A stretch of 64,000 bases of DNA from Dipteris shenzhenensis. Its lineage: Eukaryota; Polypodiophyta; Polypodiopsida; Gleicheniales. The notes below the pieces were generated by a model. That model saw nothing but the letters and a program-made list of their open reading frames with translations. It ran no database searches and was not told the DNA's origin. The position numbers and the translations under genes were made by a program. Every line of letters starts with the position of its first letter. The first letter of the stretch is position 1. The DNA is taken from NCBI GenBank assembly GCA_047967505.1, contig CM106539.1. One strand, written 5' to 3'. This document shows positions 1 to 11,639 of this stretch, in pieces.

Positions 1-862
1 CTGCATTGATCTCCTCGATCTTCACTTTTCCTTTGTCCTCCCTTGGACTCTCTTCCTTTTGATTTGCACCCCAATTTGCATTATTTTTCTTATCCTTGTG
101 CTCTCTTTTTAGCTTGTAGCAATCCTTTTTCATATGGCCCTTCTTGCCACAGTGGTAACACTCAATGTTCCGTGCCCTAGATTTGCTACAGGACTTCCCT
201 CTTTCTTGGGACTTCCCCCTGAACTGTGATCTTGCCCTTTGCACATTTAAGGCTGCATCCTGCTTGTTGCCATCCATAGACTTCCATCTAATCTCCTCGG
301 CCAACAAGCTACCCACAACATCATCAAATTTCAGTACTCCACCAGGTGCAGAGTTACTGACAGCTGTACAGAAGGTATCCCATGAGGATGGCAATGAACA
401 TAAGGGAAATATTGCCTTAGTCTCCGCATCAAAATTCATCTTCTGAGCCTGAAGCTAGCTGAAAATAATATTGAATTCATTCAAGTGAGAAGCAATGGAG
501 ACCCCTTCCTTCATCTGCAGCTCAAACAACCTCTTCATGTGGTAAACTTTATTAGAGGTAGTTTCCTTTCCATAAGTGGCACATAGTTTCTTCCATAAAT
601 CTTTCGTAGTCTGCTCATTTACTACTGTGAAATAAACTGACTCTGCAAGATGAAGTCTAATAGTAGATTTTGCTAATGCATCCAACTCATTCCAATCATC
701 CTCAGACATATTTGCAGGCTTAGCTTCAATCCCTGCCAAGGGTTTAATTTGCTTCTTTTTAATAAGCACATCCCTTATTTGTTCTTTCCACAAAGAAAAG
801 TTTGTCCCATCAAACTTTTTAATGCTAAAAAACTCCTTTTTAGACATGGAAGAGGATGCCAT
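1..862 (-). pseudogene. copia gag polyprotein, one nonsense codon, C-terminal side outside window
   Basis: Gag forms the retrotransposon particle and binds its RNA. Translation starts at the ATG at 862-860 with MASSSMSKKEFFSIKKFDG, followed by the conserved FSLWKEQIRDVL block typical of copia gag (UBN2-like). The frame is broken by a TAG at 457-455, where the sibling copy at about 27.38 kb has CAG (Gln), so this is a single C-to-T change. After that codon the same frame continues for over 100 codons. It ends in a CCHC zinc knuckle at about 166-125 with the order C-x2-C-x4-H-x4-C (CYHCGKKGHMKKDC). Only one inactivating change is visible in the part inside the window. Confidence 0.85.
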
Positions 863-2214
863 GATGCAAATAAAGCAAAATACCAAATGCTAGTGCCTGC
901 AAGAGAGAATCACACCAAATACCAGGTGCACCCAAATGTGTATGCCACAATAGAGTGAAATATCACAAAAACTCATGTCTCAAAGCATCGGACTCATGTG
1001 CATATACTATGCATCCATATGAGCAAATCTAGCCCAAAAGAAAATGCCAACTGCAATGGCAATCCAAAATGCCAATAAGTGCCAAATGACTCAAGCATAA
1101 ACACCGTCCACTGGCATATGCATTCATAATATCTCATCCAAGAGAGCATAGCACTATCAATGCATCACCTACAATGTGTTAAAGCTGTCCCTCAGCATAA
1201 AATAGCATCCATGTGCAAAGCGTCCATAAAAATAGCATCCCACAAGGCAATTTGGGCCTATCAGTGCATCCAATAAGGACCGCAATGCATCTAAATGGCC
1301 TATAAATCATCTACTGCAATCCAATGCACACCACGAATGAGCGCACACTGCTCAAACTGCAACCAGAGTGATCTGCATAAGGTATGCTCAAGAAATCATA
1401 GTCCCACGGTAATGACCGCTACTAAAAATAGAACCTGAGCTGCCTCAAAACATGGGTGCCATTGCATAATCGGACTCAGCAAGAAAATCTACAAATCTCT
1501 CTCTTCTGCCAGAACTCCAAAATCCCAACCGATGAGTGAGAAATGGGAGTCAACACTTACCCACTGCCATGTGGCATAAATCTAAGGTTTCAAAACCTTT
1601 GAATGAAAAATGCATAACAGAGAGACGAAATCGAATACACAGAGATCTATAACTCTGAAAATCCTCCACCGAATCGCATAAGAACTGACAGGTAGGGATT
1701 TTTGGGCGTCCGAAACACAATGGGATAGACGGTTTTGGAAATCGTGGTCTCAATCACTGGGTCCAACACACAGACTGAAAAACGTTTTTGGAAACAGAGC
1801 TGTTTGTAAACTCCACCAGAGTGTGAATGATGAGCAACATAGAAGTTTAGGACCTCCTGAGTCCACCAGAACTGACAGATCTGTAAATGGTTGCTCCAAA
1901 CTTGAGTTCCAACACCCGTGCAGAAAAACGCAGAAACTGACACAGTGAGTCAGAAATCCAATGAAATGATCCCAGATTCAAGATAGAAGGTGTTTCCAAG
2001 CTCGTGAAGTGAAGTGGACACCAAAAGCAAGAAATAGTTGCCTCTACAAGTCAATACGGAGTCTCTGTCATCGAACGGAACAAGGAAAAGCTCAAAAAAT
2101 GACTTTTTTCTTTGAAAACACTTAAGAGGCTCTCAAAACCACTTCACAAAACCGAAGTGACTTTTCCAAAGGTTCCTCCAAGATGTCTATAGACTCGGAT
2201 GCAAGTAAAGTCAC
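1..2214 (-). mobile_element. Ty1/copia LTR retrotransposon, 5' leader and gag part, cut by window edge
   Basis: This is the reverse-strand copy of the copia family found complete at 58320-62898. Reading from 2214 downward it holds the family's long non-coding leader (about 2214-863) and then gag (862 to below 1). The leader matches the leader of the complete copy from the point just after the primer site, so the 5' LTR and primer site are missing. The homology stops at about 2214 and is followed by unrelated AT-rich DNA. The remaining pol and the 3' LTR, if present, lie to the left of the window. Confidence 0.85.
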
Positions 2215-2989
2215 CGGATTAATGTTTTGCATTTTGTTCAAAATTTGGAGAAATTGTTGTTTGTTCTAAGTGTTGTTTTGATTAATGTTAGTATAATGTA
2301 GTGTTTAATGTTAGGTGTTTGTATTAATTTGTAATGAGGAATGTATGGTTTGCCATAGAAGGTCACGAATTTGTATTAAATGTTAGTATTTTTTCTGTAA
2401 ATGTTAGTGGAATCTTTGTTTGTAAATGTTAGCTGTATGTTTCTTTATAAATGTTTATAAAATTTGGGGCTTTATTTGTTTTGGACTTATTTTGTAACCT
2501 TTTTTATGAGGTTGGGTTATTGTTTTTAGGTGTGGTTAATACTAGTGGTAGGTGTAGCTAGGGTAGGGAAATTCCCTCTAGGAAAGAGTCTAAATTGGAC
2601 GGCGCGATGGTTATTACCAGATATAGGCAATTCAATACAACTTGTTTTTGGCCAGATTTTACCATTCACAGTGGCACATACCATGACAGGTGTAGGTTCA
2701 AGGGTTGCCTTAGATGTCAAGAACCGGGTACACATCTTGTATGAAATCAGGTTATGTCTTGCACCAGGTCGATGAAGGCCTCTACAGAGCAAATAGTTTC
2801 CCTACACAATTGAAAGTCCACTTTTACCCTAGTTGGGGCAATGATGAGATCATCCATGGGGTTTAACCCTTCCACAGACACTTTGCAAATTGCTATTACC
2901 CTTAAATTATTTGCTTTATCCTACCATGCCCTAGCCTCCTTTGTCGCTTGCCGCTTCATTCGAGTGACTTCCTTCTTTATCTCTTTTTC
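2215..2989. other. AT-rich stretch without recognisable gene
   Basis: Very AT-rich DNA with many short AATGTTAGT-like runs (2225-2470), then sequence that may be decayed 3' flank of the gypsy element to its right. Short reading frames on both strands at 2526-2792 overlap each other and match no family I know. Confidence 0.5.
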
Positions 2990-4395
2990 CCAATGGATGG
3001 CCTGTAGAGTTTGAAGCATTAATGGGCCATAGTAGCATTTAGAGTTACTACCATTGATATAACCATCCATTTTAATACCATCAAGGTTTGTGATTCTACA
3101 TGACCTTGGGGTGTAATTTCTACAACCCGATACGGACCCATTCCTTGATATTGCAATTTATGCTTTGTGTTCCTTACACTACATAATAGCATGAGGTCTC
3201 CCTCTTTTAGGTCATTGTTCCAAAGGTTGTGATCAAACCATTTTTGTGGCATAGGCTTTAACATTTATGCCATAGGCTGCTCTCAACCTTGTTTCATCAA
3301 GCTTATCAAGCTCGATTAGCTTTTAGAAAATTGCCTCTTCTGATACTTGATCCCTAACCTCAACTCTGAGGCTTAGAATAAAAAATTCCATTGGCATACC
3401 TGCTTCTACCCCAAACGTTAAGCTAAAGGGTGTGCAATTGGTAGCGACCATATAGGGACCGTATATGCCATTCAGTATGCCCAAAGTGCTATGGTGAGTT
3501 TATGCTCCCAACTAGCCCCAACCATGCATGTCATTGTGTGGCACAAGATCTTGTTTAAGCTTTCATCTTGTCCATTAGCTTGAGGGCAGTAGGGCATGGA
3601 TTTTTGGTATACAAGGAGGAACTCACTCATCAATATGCAGATCGTGTCATTAACAAAGTGTGAGGCTGAAGCGGGATATGACATTTTTTTTATAGCGGTT
3701 AACCTCGCATCCATTTTCCTTGTGGCGTACCTTTTGCCCACTTGGTAACATAATATGTGGCCACTATAATATAAGGGGCCTGTGTACCTTTTGTGCCTGG
3801 CCTAATTGGACCTACAAATTCAATACCCCACTTCTCGAAGGGTTGGTCTGTAAGGACACTTGCTACCAAAGGCATGGAATCTTGATTGTGGGGTATTGAG
3901 ACTTGTTGGCACTGATCACAGTGTTTAACGAACTCGATGGCATCGACAAAGAGCATAGGCTACCATAATCCAGCTTGCAATACCTTATGATCTGTAAGCT
4001 CTCCAGCAAAGTGGCCTACTATAATGCTCGAATGAGCTTTATCTAGAATCTCCACAAACTCATCCTTTTGGACACATAGGTGCACTATGCCATCCTTCCC
4101 CAGTCGATAAAGCTGTCCAGATAGCTATTAATTGATATGGGTCCACGTCCTTGGTAAGTTTCCTAGTCCTATCCTTGTTAAGGCCCTTATCCTAGGGGAA
4201 TCCATTGGCTAGTAAGTGTCTGATCTCATGTTCCCATTTTGAAGCTAGATCAACCAAGAATAGTGGGACATCTGGAAGATCATCTTCCACTCATATCGCC
4301 AATTCACTATTGGGAATGTAGGACATGTGATCAAACATAAAATCCGTACATCCTTTTCTTATTGTGAGATGGTGAAATCAAACTCTAAAGATTGA
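2990..4395 (-). pseudogene. Ty3/gypsy pol fragment (RNase H end and integrase), degenerate
   Basis: Read on the minus strand from 4395 to 2990, this follows the order of a plant gypsy pol. First comes the end of RNase H (LEFDFTISQ near 4390-4360). Next is the integrase zinc finger with CDQCQQ (about 3930-3910), then the core with PFEKWGIEFVGPIRPG (about 3850-3790) and PYCPQANGQ plus LWAY (about 3600-3475). The gypsy block around GVEAGMPMEF (about 3410-3385) follows, and last the C-terminal GDLMLL...GPYRVVEI segment (3200-3110). Stops and frameshifts separate the blocks, so it is not functional. No LTR or chromodomain is visible, and both ends look truncated. Confidence 0.85.
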
Positions 4396-4495
4396 GCATC
4401 CACTGCGTGATGTTGACAAAATATGAAGAGGGGAGAAGAGAAGAGTAAAGATGAGGAGAGAGGGCACAGCTAGAGAGCACACCACAAATGACTAA

Positions 4496-5640
4496 CTATA
4501 CAATAGATTTAGTTGAAAATGTAGAATTTATACAAACCCATTTAGGGTTAGGGTTAGGGCATCTAACCCTTTCCTTTATAGCACTATGTCTCCTGGTCTC
4601 ATGATCTTTGGCATAGTCACTGTCATAGTGTCCATGAAACCTTGGATGACTTCCTCTGTATTCTATTCCAAATTGTCTTCTTGTACCTCTAATGTATCTC
4701 AAGACTCTTTGGCTGCATTCTAGTGAGACTATTTTGGATTTGCCATAAACTGTGCTAGTGAACTTACTACATAGCAAATATCTGGCCGTGTGAGAGTCAA
4801 ATATATAAGAGACCCGATGAGCTGCCTATAGAGTACTTGTCATTAATTGTCGGCTTTTTTTAATCTTTTGTAAGTTTCAAACTCTGTTCCATGGGAGTGG
4901 CTAAAATCTTGCAATCTGCCATATGAAACTTCTTCAGGAGATTGTCAACATATTTCAGCTGACTCATGAAGGTGATGTCTGAATCTCTCTAGAACTCAAT
5001 ACCAAGACTATTAATAATGCATAAGTCCAAGATCTTTCATGTCGAATTCTATAGATAAGTCTTATTTCAATTTCTTGATGAAGCTATCCTTGCTTCCGAT
5101 CACAATCAGATCATCTATGTACAAAAGTGCAATAGTAAGTAGAGAGTATGATCTGCATTGGACTTCATGTATCCTGGATCAGCAAAATACTTGTCGATTC
5201 TATTGTACCAACTTTTGGGTGCTTGCTTTAAGCCGTAGAGACTTTTCTTGAGATGGCAAATCTGATTCTCCTTTCCTGGTTCAACATAACTTGCTGGTTG
5301 TTGCATGTAGACTTCCTCGTCTAGGTAGCCATTGAGAAATGCATTCTTGACATCGAGCTGGTACACATTTCATCTGCCGAGTGTCGCTAGTGATATCAAG
5401 AACCAAATGTAATCCATCTTTATTACTGGAGCATAAGTCTCATCATAGTCCTAACCATATTGTTGTGAAAATCCTTTTGCAACTAGTCTAGCTTTGTATC
5501 TTTCAATGCTTCCATCTGGATTGTACTTCACTTTGTATACCCATTTGTTTGCTATGGCCTTCTTTCTTGGTGGAAGGTCACATAATTCCCAAGTATTAGG
5601 GTCAACGTTTGCTTGGGTGTAGCACAATCGCGAAACTATT
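4496..5640 (-). pseudogene. Ty1/copia RT/RNase H fragment of a second family
   Basis: Minus-strand copia reverse transcriptase broken by several stops. The order is WELCDLPPRKKAIANKWVYKVKY and YKARLVAKGFSQQYG (5590-5455), then QLDVKNAFLNGYLDEEVYM and LKKSLYGLKQAPKSWY (5360-5200). The palm and connection region (5100-4800) follows, then the RNase H start with TRPDICY and VLRYIRGT (about 4795-4690) and a decayed YDSDYAKD motif (about 4635-4610). The residues differ clearly from the family at 58-63 kb, so this is another lineage. Homology begins abruptly near 5640, where tandem repeats start, and fades near 4500. Confidence 0.85.
4539..4560. repeat. short telomere-like repeat
   Basis: The bases TTTAGGG followed by two TTAGGG units form a short interstitial run of the plant telomere type. 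It lies inside the decaying RNase H region. It is too short to indicate a chromosome end and may be chance or a repair trace. Confidence 0.4.
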
Positions 5641-5689
5641 TTCGAGGCCATTTTGGGGCCGTGATGCGATGTGCTCCTGGGGGAATATT

Positions 5690-6365
5690 TGAATTTTGCG
5701 CGGACTCACGCTTTGGTCGAAAATTTTCCCGATGTCATGAAGGCACACTGGCGTAACAATGAGACACAATCTATTTGTTCAGAATACCGCATAGCTCGAC
5801 ACATGGCATCTCTGCACTGCTTCCAGCAGTGCAGTCTCCAGCTACACCGCCTGATCACTTATCATCGCATAACCTTTTGCTATAGCTTTGCCACATGTCT
5901 CACTGGGCACGCACCCATGTAGATCATTAAAATTGAAGGTTGGCTTGGAGAGACCACCGCGCTGGTTCTTGGCATAATAATTAAATGCAATTTATCATTA
6001 TGAACACCACCGCAGCGCAGTCTCTAGCCTATGACCACAGTCATTGTGCAACCTTTTGCCGCTTCTTTGCCCACAACCCATGCAAATCATAGGTTGGCTT
6101 GGAGAGACCACCGCACTAGTTTTTGGCATAATAATGAGATGCAATCTATCATTTTGAGCATCGCCTCAGTGCACTCTCTAGCCTGACAACCTGTCATTGC
6201 CCAGAATTCAAGGTTGTCTTGGAGAGACCACCGCACTGGTTCTTGGAGTTATAGGTCCGTTACCTATTTTTATGTATTACAGGAGGTGGTCTATGATGAC
6301 CAGTGCACTAGCAAATAGAAGGAGATCTATGAAAGCCACCGCACGGGTTCTTGGAGTTATATATT
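5690..6365. repeat. diverged tandem repeat, unit about 110-155 bp
   Basis: The phrase AGGTTGGCTTGGAGAGACCA begins at 5937 and 6091, recurs with one change at 6211, and appears again degenerate at about 6331. Each is followed by CACCGC and (T)GGTTCTTGG. Between them the segment with GCAATCTATCAT and CAGTCTCTAGCC also recurs, and an older copy seems to start near 5690. Copies are unequal in length. No coding frame is shared between copies, so the open frames here are not treated as genes. Confidence 0.7.
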
Positions 6366-6417
6366 TGTGTACCAAGGAAAATGTATTTCATTGTGCAACC
6401 AAGCAAAATGCAATTGA

Positions 6418-6463
6418 CGATATGGCCCTTGAGGGGTCCCCTTTAGGGGCAAGGGCCATATCG
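6418..6463. repeat. perfect 13-bp inverted repeat (hairpin)
   Basis: CGATATGGCCCTT at 6418-6430 is exactly the reverse complement of 6451-6463. The 20-base loop contains a near-palindromic AGGGGTCCCCT core, so the single strand would fold into a stable GC-rich hairpin. Confidence 0.75.
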
Positions 6464-8050
6464 ACATACCATTTCTATTCAGTGGCATTTTGGATATTGT
6501 ATAATGCACGTCGATATGAGGGGAAAGAGGGCAAATGAAAGAGAGGGCAACCCAAATTTTGAAAAGTGGAGTGAGAAATTGGCTGGACTAGAGCAAAGGA
6601 GCAAAGAAGGAAGCCCTATGAGAGAGTAGGGGGCAATCAAAAGTTTCCCAAAGGGGCACACCTCCTCCTTGAATGACATTTGGGGGGAAGGTTGACATGG
6701 GAGGAGGGGAAAGCATGGGTTAAATTGGGGGGGGGATTGTTTACGTTGGTCCCAAGTGTAAGGGGAGTAGCCAATAGAGGCTCTCTCCATGACCACCCAC
6801 CCTCCACCTCAACATACCATCGCCCCACACTTTGAATCACTCTCACTGGTACATCTAAAATACCTCTCTAATCCCTTGAAATTAGGAAACCTTAATTGGA
6901 GGCTCTTTTGAGACACCATTTCTCCCTTGTTAACCACCATTCTTTGCGATTAGGAAATCAATCGTCAATTTGAGCTTGTTTCAGCATCAACTTATCCCTA
7001 CCATAGTGCAATGGATATTATTAGTTTTCCTATCAAATCAAATCGGTTTAATTTGGGAAACGGTATTCATTCATGACTATTCACATAGTCCATACTTGAT
7101 GTAGCTTTGTGGTGTCATCCAAGACTATCAACTTGTTTGAATACTATTTCTTTATGTCATTTTAGCATTTGGTAACTCATATGCTTCTGGGACACCTCAT
7201 GCATTTTTTTTTGTAATCAATTGCACTATTCCTTTTTACAGTCAACTCCTTGTTGAGCATCTAGTGTCCACAAATATGTAGACACTCTCATGGTAGATTA
7301 CCTTAATCTCATGTTACTTGAGCATTGAGGATATTCAGGTTACTAGGCCTTCCCATTTGGAATGTACCATAGCATTTTATTATCATACCTTTCCAAGATC
7401 ATGGGATATTACCATAGATTAGAGTCTCTTATCTACAAGTTACATACTTGCTCCTCTAGCCCCTTATATTTTGCATCCCTTGGATTCCTATGTTGATAGT
7501 GATTATGTGGTCTTTTGTTATCCATCATTACTTGATAGAACTTATTCTACTTCATCATACCTCAAAAAGCACTACATACTCGTCTTAGTTTGGTGATAAC
7601 ATGCTAGATTGCACCTTCTCAACTACTTTGATTATTTGCTTATCATAACATGCTATATTGCATCTTCTCAACTACCTTGATTAGCATCATATCTAGCTTC
7701 TTCTATAGATTAGTTTCATAGTATACATTGACTTGGAAGATTTTCAGCTTTGCCTTTACATGTGAAACACATTGATTGGGAGATGTTTTGGACATCTACA
7801 TTGACTGATTGACTAGTCTTTGATCCAAGAGGAATTCTTTCTTTTTGGCATAGTTACATCTTCCCTTCACCCTATTTTTGGTGTTTGTTCCCAAAGGTGA
7901 AGGATGGTTTAAACTTAAGAGGTGGAAGTGAAACTTCATGTACATAGGATCTAAGTGTTTCTCATTGTAGAGACTTTTGCTACATAGTCGTTGTGCTCTC
8001 ACACATGCACATATGATGGTATTTTCAAAAAAAAAATCTTTCTAGTCTTG
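6464..8050. other. no recognisable gene; low-level duplications
   Basis: I see no family-level coding similarity in this stretch. It holds a G-run at about 6728-6737 and a short tandem duplication of about 53 bp (7595-7700, phrase CTTCTCAACTAC plus TTGATTA). The short frames at 6479-6846 and 7796-8002 lack any recognisable motif. Confidence 0.5.
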
Positions 8051-8054
8051 CTTT

Positions 8055-8680
<626 letters not shown>

Positions 8681-8967
8681 TAACTTAACCTAATCCATCA
8701 AATTGTAGTTCACTATAGGGAAATTTCACATTGCCTTGACCTTTGCACCACCTTAGAACTACACTCTTGGATGTTGGCACTCTTAGAATCTTCCTATACC
8801 ATAGTGATCTCCTCTTCTTAGCCACTAAAACTACCATAGATTGCACCCATATCGTGTCTACATTTGACACAAATACGCAAATTTTAAATGTAAAAACACA
8901 TGGGTCCCTAAGTCACATTGGAACCAGCAAGAAATGATGTTGGTTACAACGTATTTGATGTTGCTCT

Positions 8968-8976
8968 CTCTCTCTC

Positions 8977-9068
<92 letters not shown>

Positions 9069-9204
9069 TATGCATGCACGCACGCATACATACATACATA
9101 CATACATAAATACATACATACATGCATACATGCATACATACATACATGTGTGTGTACGTACGCATGCGCGCATGCACACACACACTCACACACACACACA
9201 CACA
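8968..9204. repeat. compound microsatellite (CT)(TA)(TG)(CATA)(CA)
   Basis: An uninterrupted succession of (CT)n 8969-8981, (TA)n to 8993, (TG)n of about 35 units to 9064, CATA/TACA tetranucleotides 9085-9150, and (CA)n 9174-9204. It starts with TG/CA strands capable of Z-DNA. All open frames across it are low-complexity artefacts. Confidence 0.95.
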
Positions 9205-10310
9205 TATATTCCTTCACATGAAGACACTATAGTATCTTTGTTTGTGTATCGTATTTTGGATCCTTTCTCTCTTATTTTGTAGAAGATGAAATGATTATGA
9301 AGAATGCCAAAATGTGCCCTTTCCTTCCAAAGTTGGTAGCCAGAACTAGGTTCAATTTGATAATAAGCTATGGTCCTTGGGTAATTTTGCCAATGTTTCC
9401 CATCTTCTACAAGTTTTTTCTTTCAAACCTTACAATTTTTACTCGATACGAATGCAAGATAAATGCCCTTCATCATACATAGCTAATTGCAAAAAATTAG
9501 ACCCTTTTTGAATGATTGATATGGATGATAATAAGTGACTCCTCTCTTTTAATAATTTTGTTCAAATTAACAAGAAACTGCACTTTTCACATCATGGAAA
9601 TGATAGGTCTTTTGAAAATGATGCGTGCAGTCTTTATTTAGTATACCTAAAGTGTGCATGCGAGTTGGACTAATGTGGCCACTCAAAGGTTTGGTTTGAC
9701 CATGAAATTTGGTTCTGATGGAGTCACCTAGACACTCTTTTTCTCTTTGATAAGTATAGTATTTAGATTGCCTGACTTTCATCATTTTCTTAGAGAGAAA
9801 CCCACAACAAAAAGAAGATAAAGTGTAGTTCCACGAATCTTACTAAAAGTTTTGATAATTTTGGATTGCACATGTTATAGAAAATTTAGGAAGTAATCAT
9901 AACAAAGAACTTAGAAAGATTGTCTCTAAAGGACTTAACCACATCCCTCCTCATACATTGAAGTAACCCTCAAATAATTACTACAATGTTGGAATTAGGT
10001 GGCTAATCTAACGACAATTTGCACATGGTTTTTCTTTTCATAAAGAGAGTAAATTTAATGGCATATGAGACCAAGTTACTCCCAATTAATTATAAGATTG
10101 GCTACAAAAGGAAGGCTATATAGTTTGTTACTACTGAAGGAGCCATTCTTAGTTCCTTTCTATGTAGAGTCCTCCCCATTCTTCAACCAATGTTGAATCT
10201 AATTGCATCACTACCATGCTATCTCATATCCATTGGCCTCAAGTATGTACACATTCCGGGAACTTTCATATTTCTAAACTAAGATTATCGATTAGCTAAG
10301 TTATTGGGAT
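9205..10310. other. no recognisable gene; contains one member of a dispersed repeat pair
   Basis: AT-rich DNA without coding motifs. The segment around 9500-9740 (TTTTTGAATGATTGA, ATGGATGAT, then GTTTGATCATG-like phrases) is a diverged relative of 14995-15240, in the same orientation. Confidence 0.45.
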
Positions 10311-10314
10311 ATAA

Positions 10315-10462
10315 ATGATAAAATAATCCAGACTTGCTTATTAGTGGTGTACATCTAGACCTTAGTTTGATATGAAAGCTAAGTTAATTGGGATCTAGAT
10401 CATACAACAATGCAGACTTTGCTTATTAGTGGTATACACCTAGACCTTAGTTTGATAGGGAT
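10315..10462. repeat. short tandem duplication, unit about 90 bp
   Basis: The phrase CAGACTT(T)GCTTATTAGTGG, then CTAGACCTTAGTTTGATA, occurs at about 10330-10370 and again at about 10412-10457, with matching flanks (AGCTAAGTTAATTGGGAT before each). Confidence 0.75.
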
Positions 10463-10880
10463 TTTTCGTCATGACTCTTTGATTACCTACCATCAAGATA
10501 CACAGTGGAAAACTCTTTTTATTCATGGGATGACTCAAAGCAAAATCTTCTCTTTGGTCCTACATCTACAAGGTATGGAAAGACAACATAACAAATCAAT
10601 TCAAATGAACATACTATATTGAATATTGGAAATAACTCATCAAGGAGCTTCAAACCTTTTGAACTTTTTGAAATGTACAACAACACTCTAACTATAAGTA
10701 TGGCAACTCAAAGAATGGTGTGGATCTTGCACACCTCCAAACAAGGTTTTTAGTGTGATCTATTCGCTCCATTGACGTGCAACTTATTTTATGCATTGAC
10801 TTGCCTTGCAAACTTCCTTTTCTATGCAACTTCATTATATTGCTATAGCCTTTGAAGTTTGTCTTCTTCATCACCTTTGT

Positions 10881-11312
10881 CTTCAATTTGTGCAACTATG
10901 TTACATTACTATAGCTTTCATCTTGGCTTGGCTTCCCTTTAATTGGGCTAAATTTTAATTGTGATTTTGTTACATTGCTAAACCTTATGAATCCACACTC
11001 TAGGTGTGTAGATCTTGTTGTGCAACTATGCTGCATGGCTATAACTCCTTGGATCTAGACTCCATTCATGACGACATTAGGTTGCTCAATCTCTACCTTC
11101 AATTTGTGCAACTATGCTACATTCTGATAGCCTTCATCTTGGCTTGGATTCCCTTTAATTGGGCTGAATCTCAATTGCAACTTTGTTACATTGCTAAGCC
11201 TTATGAATCCACATTCTAGGTGTGTAGCTCTTGATGTGCAAAGCTACATTGCTATAACTCCTTGAATCTTGAATTCATTGACACAACTACATTAGGTTGC
11301 TCAATCTCTCCA
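10881..11312. repeat. 216-bp tandem duplication
   Basis: The unit beginning CTTCAATTTGTGCAACTATG lies at 10881 and again at 11097. It continues through CTTCATCTTGGCTTGG, CTTTAATTGGGCT, CTTATGAATCCACA and ATTAGGTTGCTCAATCTCT in both copies. Within each unit the phrase GTGCAACTATG...ATAACTCCTTG also repeats at a smaller scale. No frame is preserved between copies. Confidence 0.85.
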
Positions 11313-11639
11313 CACTAATTACCAATTTATTTTTCCTTTGCACTAACATACATGTGTGACTATTTGTAGGAGCTCCCTTTCCTATTGTGACCTAACATTC
11401 AGTGGTGGCTATAGGCCTTGGCTGGTGCCATACTTATATCCCTATTGATCAAGGTAATTTGTGCTTGACTTATAGTCAAATAGTGTTCCCCAAATCACTC
11501 TTAATTCATATTTAGGCTAACAAGGTTACCCATCATAAGGGTCCAACTACTAAGGGCTCCTTCTCTTCCAGAACCCAATTTGAGTAGCCTATAGTTTAAC
11601 CTATCACTCAGATCCAATCTTAGATGCCCACCTTTTGAA
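11313..11639. other. no recognisable gene
   Basis: Unique-looking AT-rich DNA between the 216-bp duplication and the repeats that flank the degenerate copia element. No coding motif seen. Confidence 0.4.

Noticed and set aside
1550-1943. Minus-strand frames in the copia leader (67 and 98 aa)
   Set aside because: The same region in the other two copies does not keep these frames, so they are chance openings in the leader.
4539-4560. Telomere or chromosome-end sequence
   Set aside because: Only three short units inside a retroelement relic.
6418-6463. MicroRNA precursor
   Set aside because: The stem is 13 bp with a 20-base loop, too short for a plant precursor, and nothing else supports it.
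8858-9282. Overlapping frames of Cys/Val, His/Thr and Tyr repeats
   Set aside because: Translation of TG/CA and CATA microsatellites on both strands.
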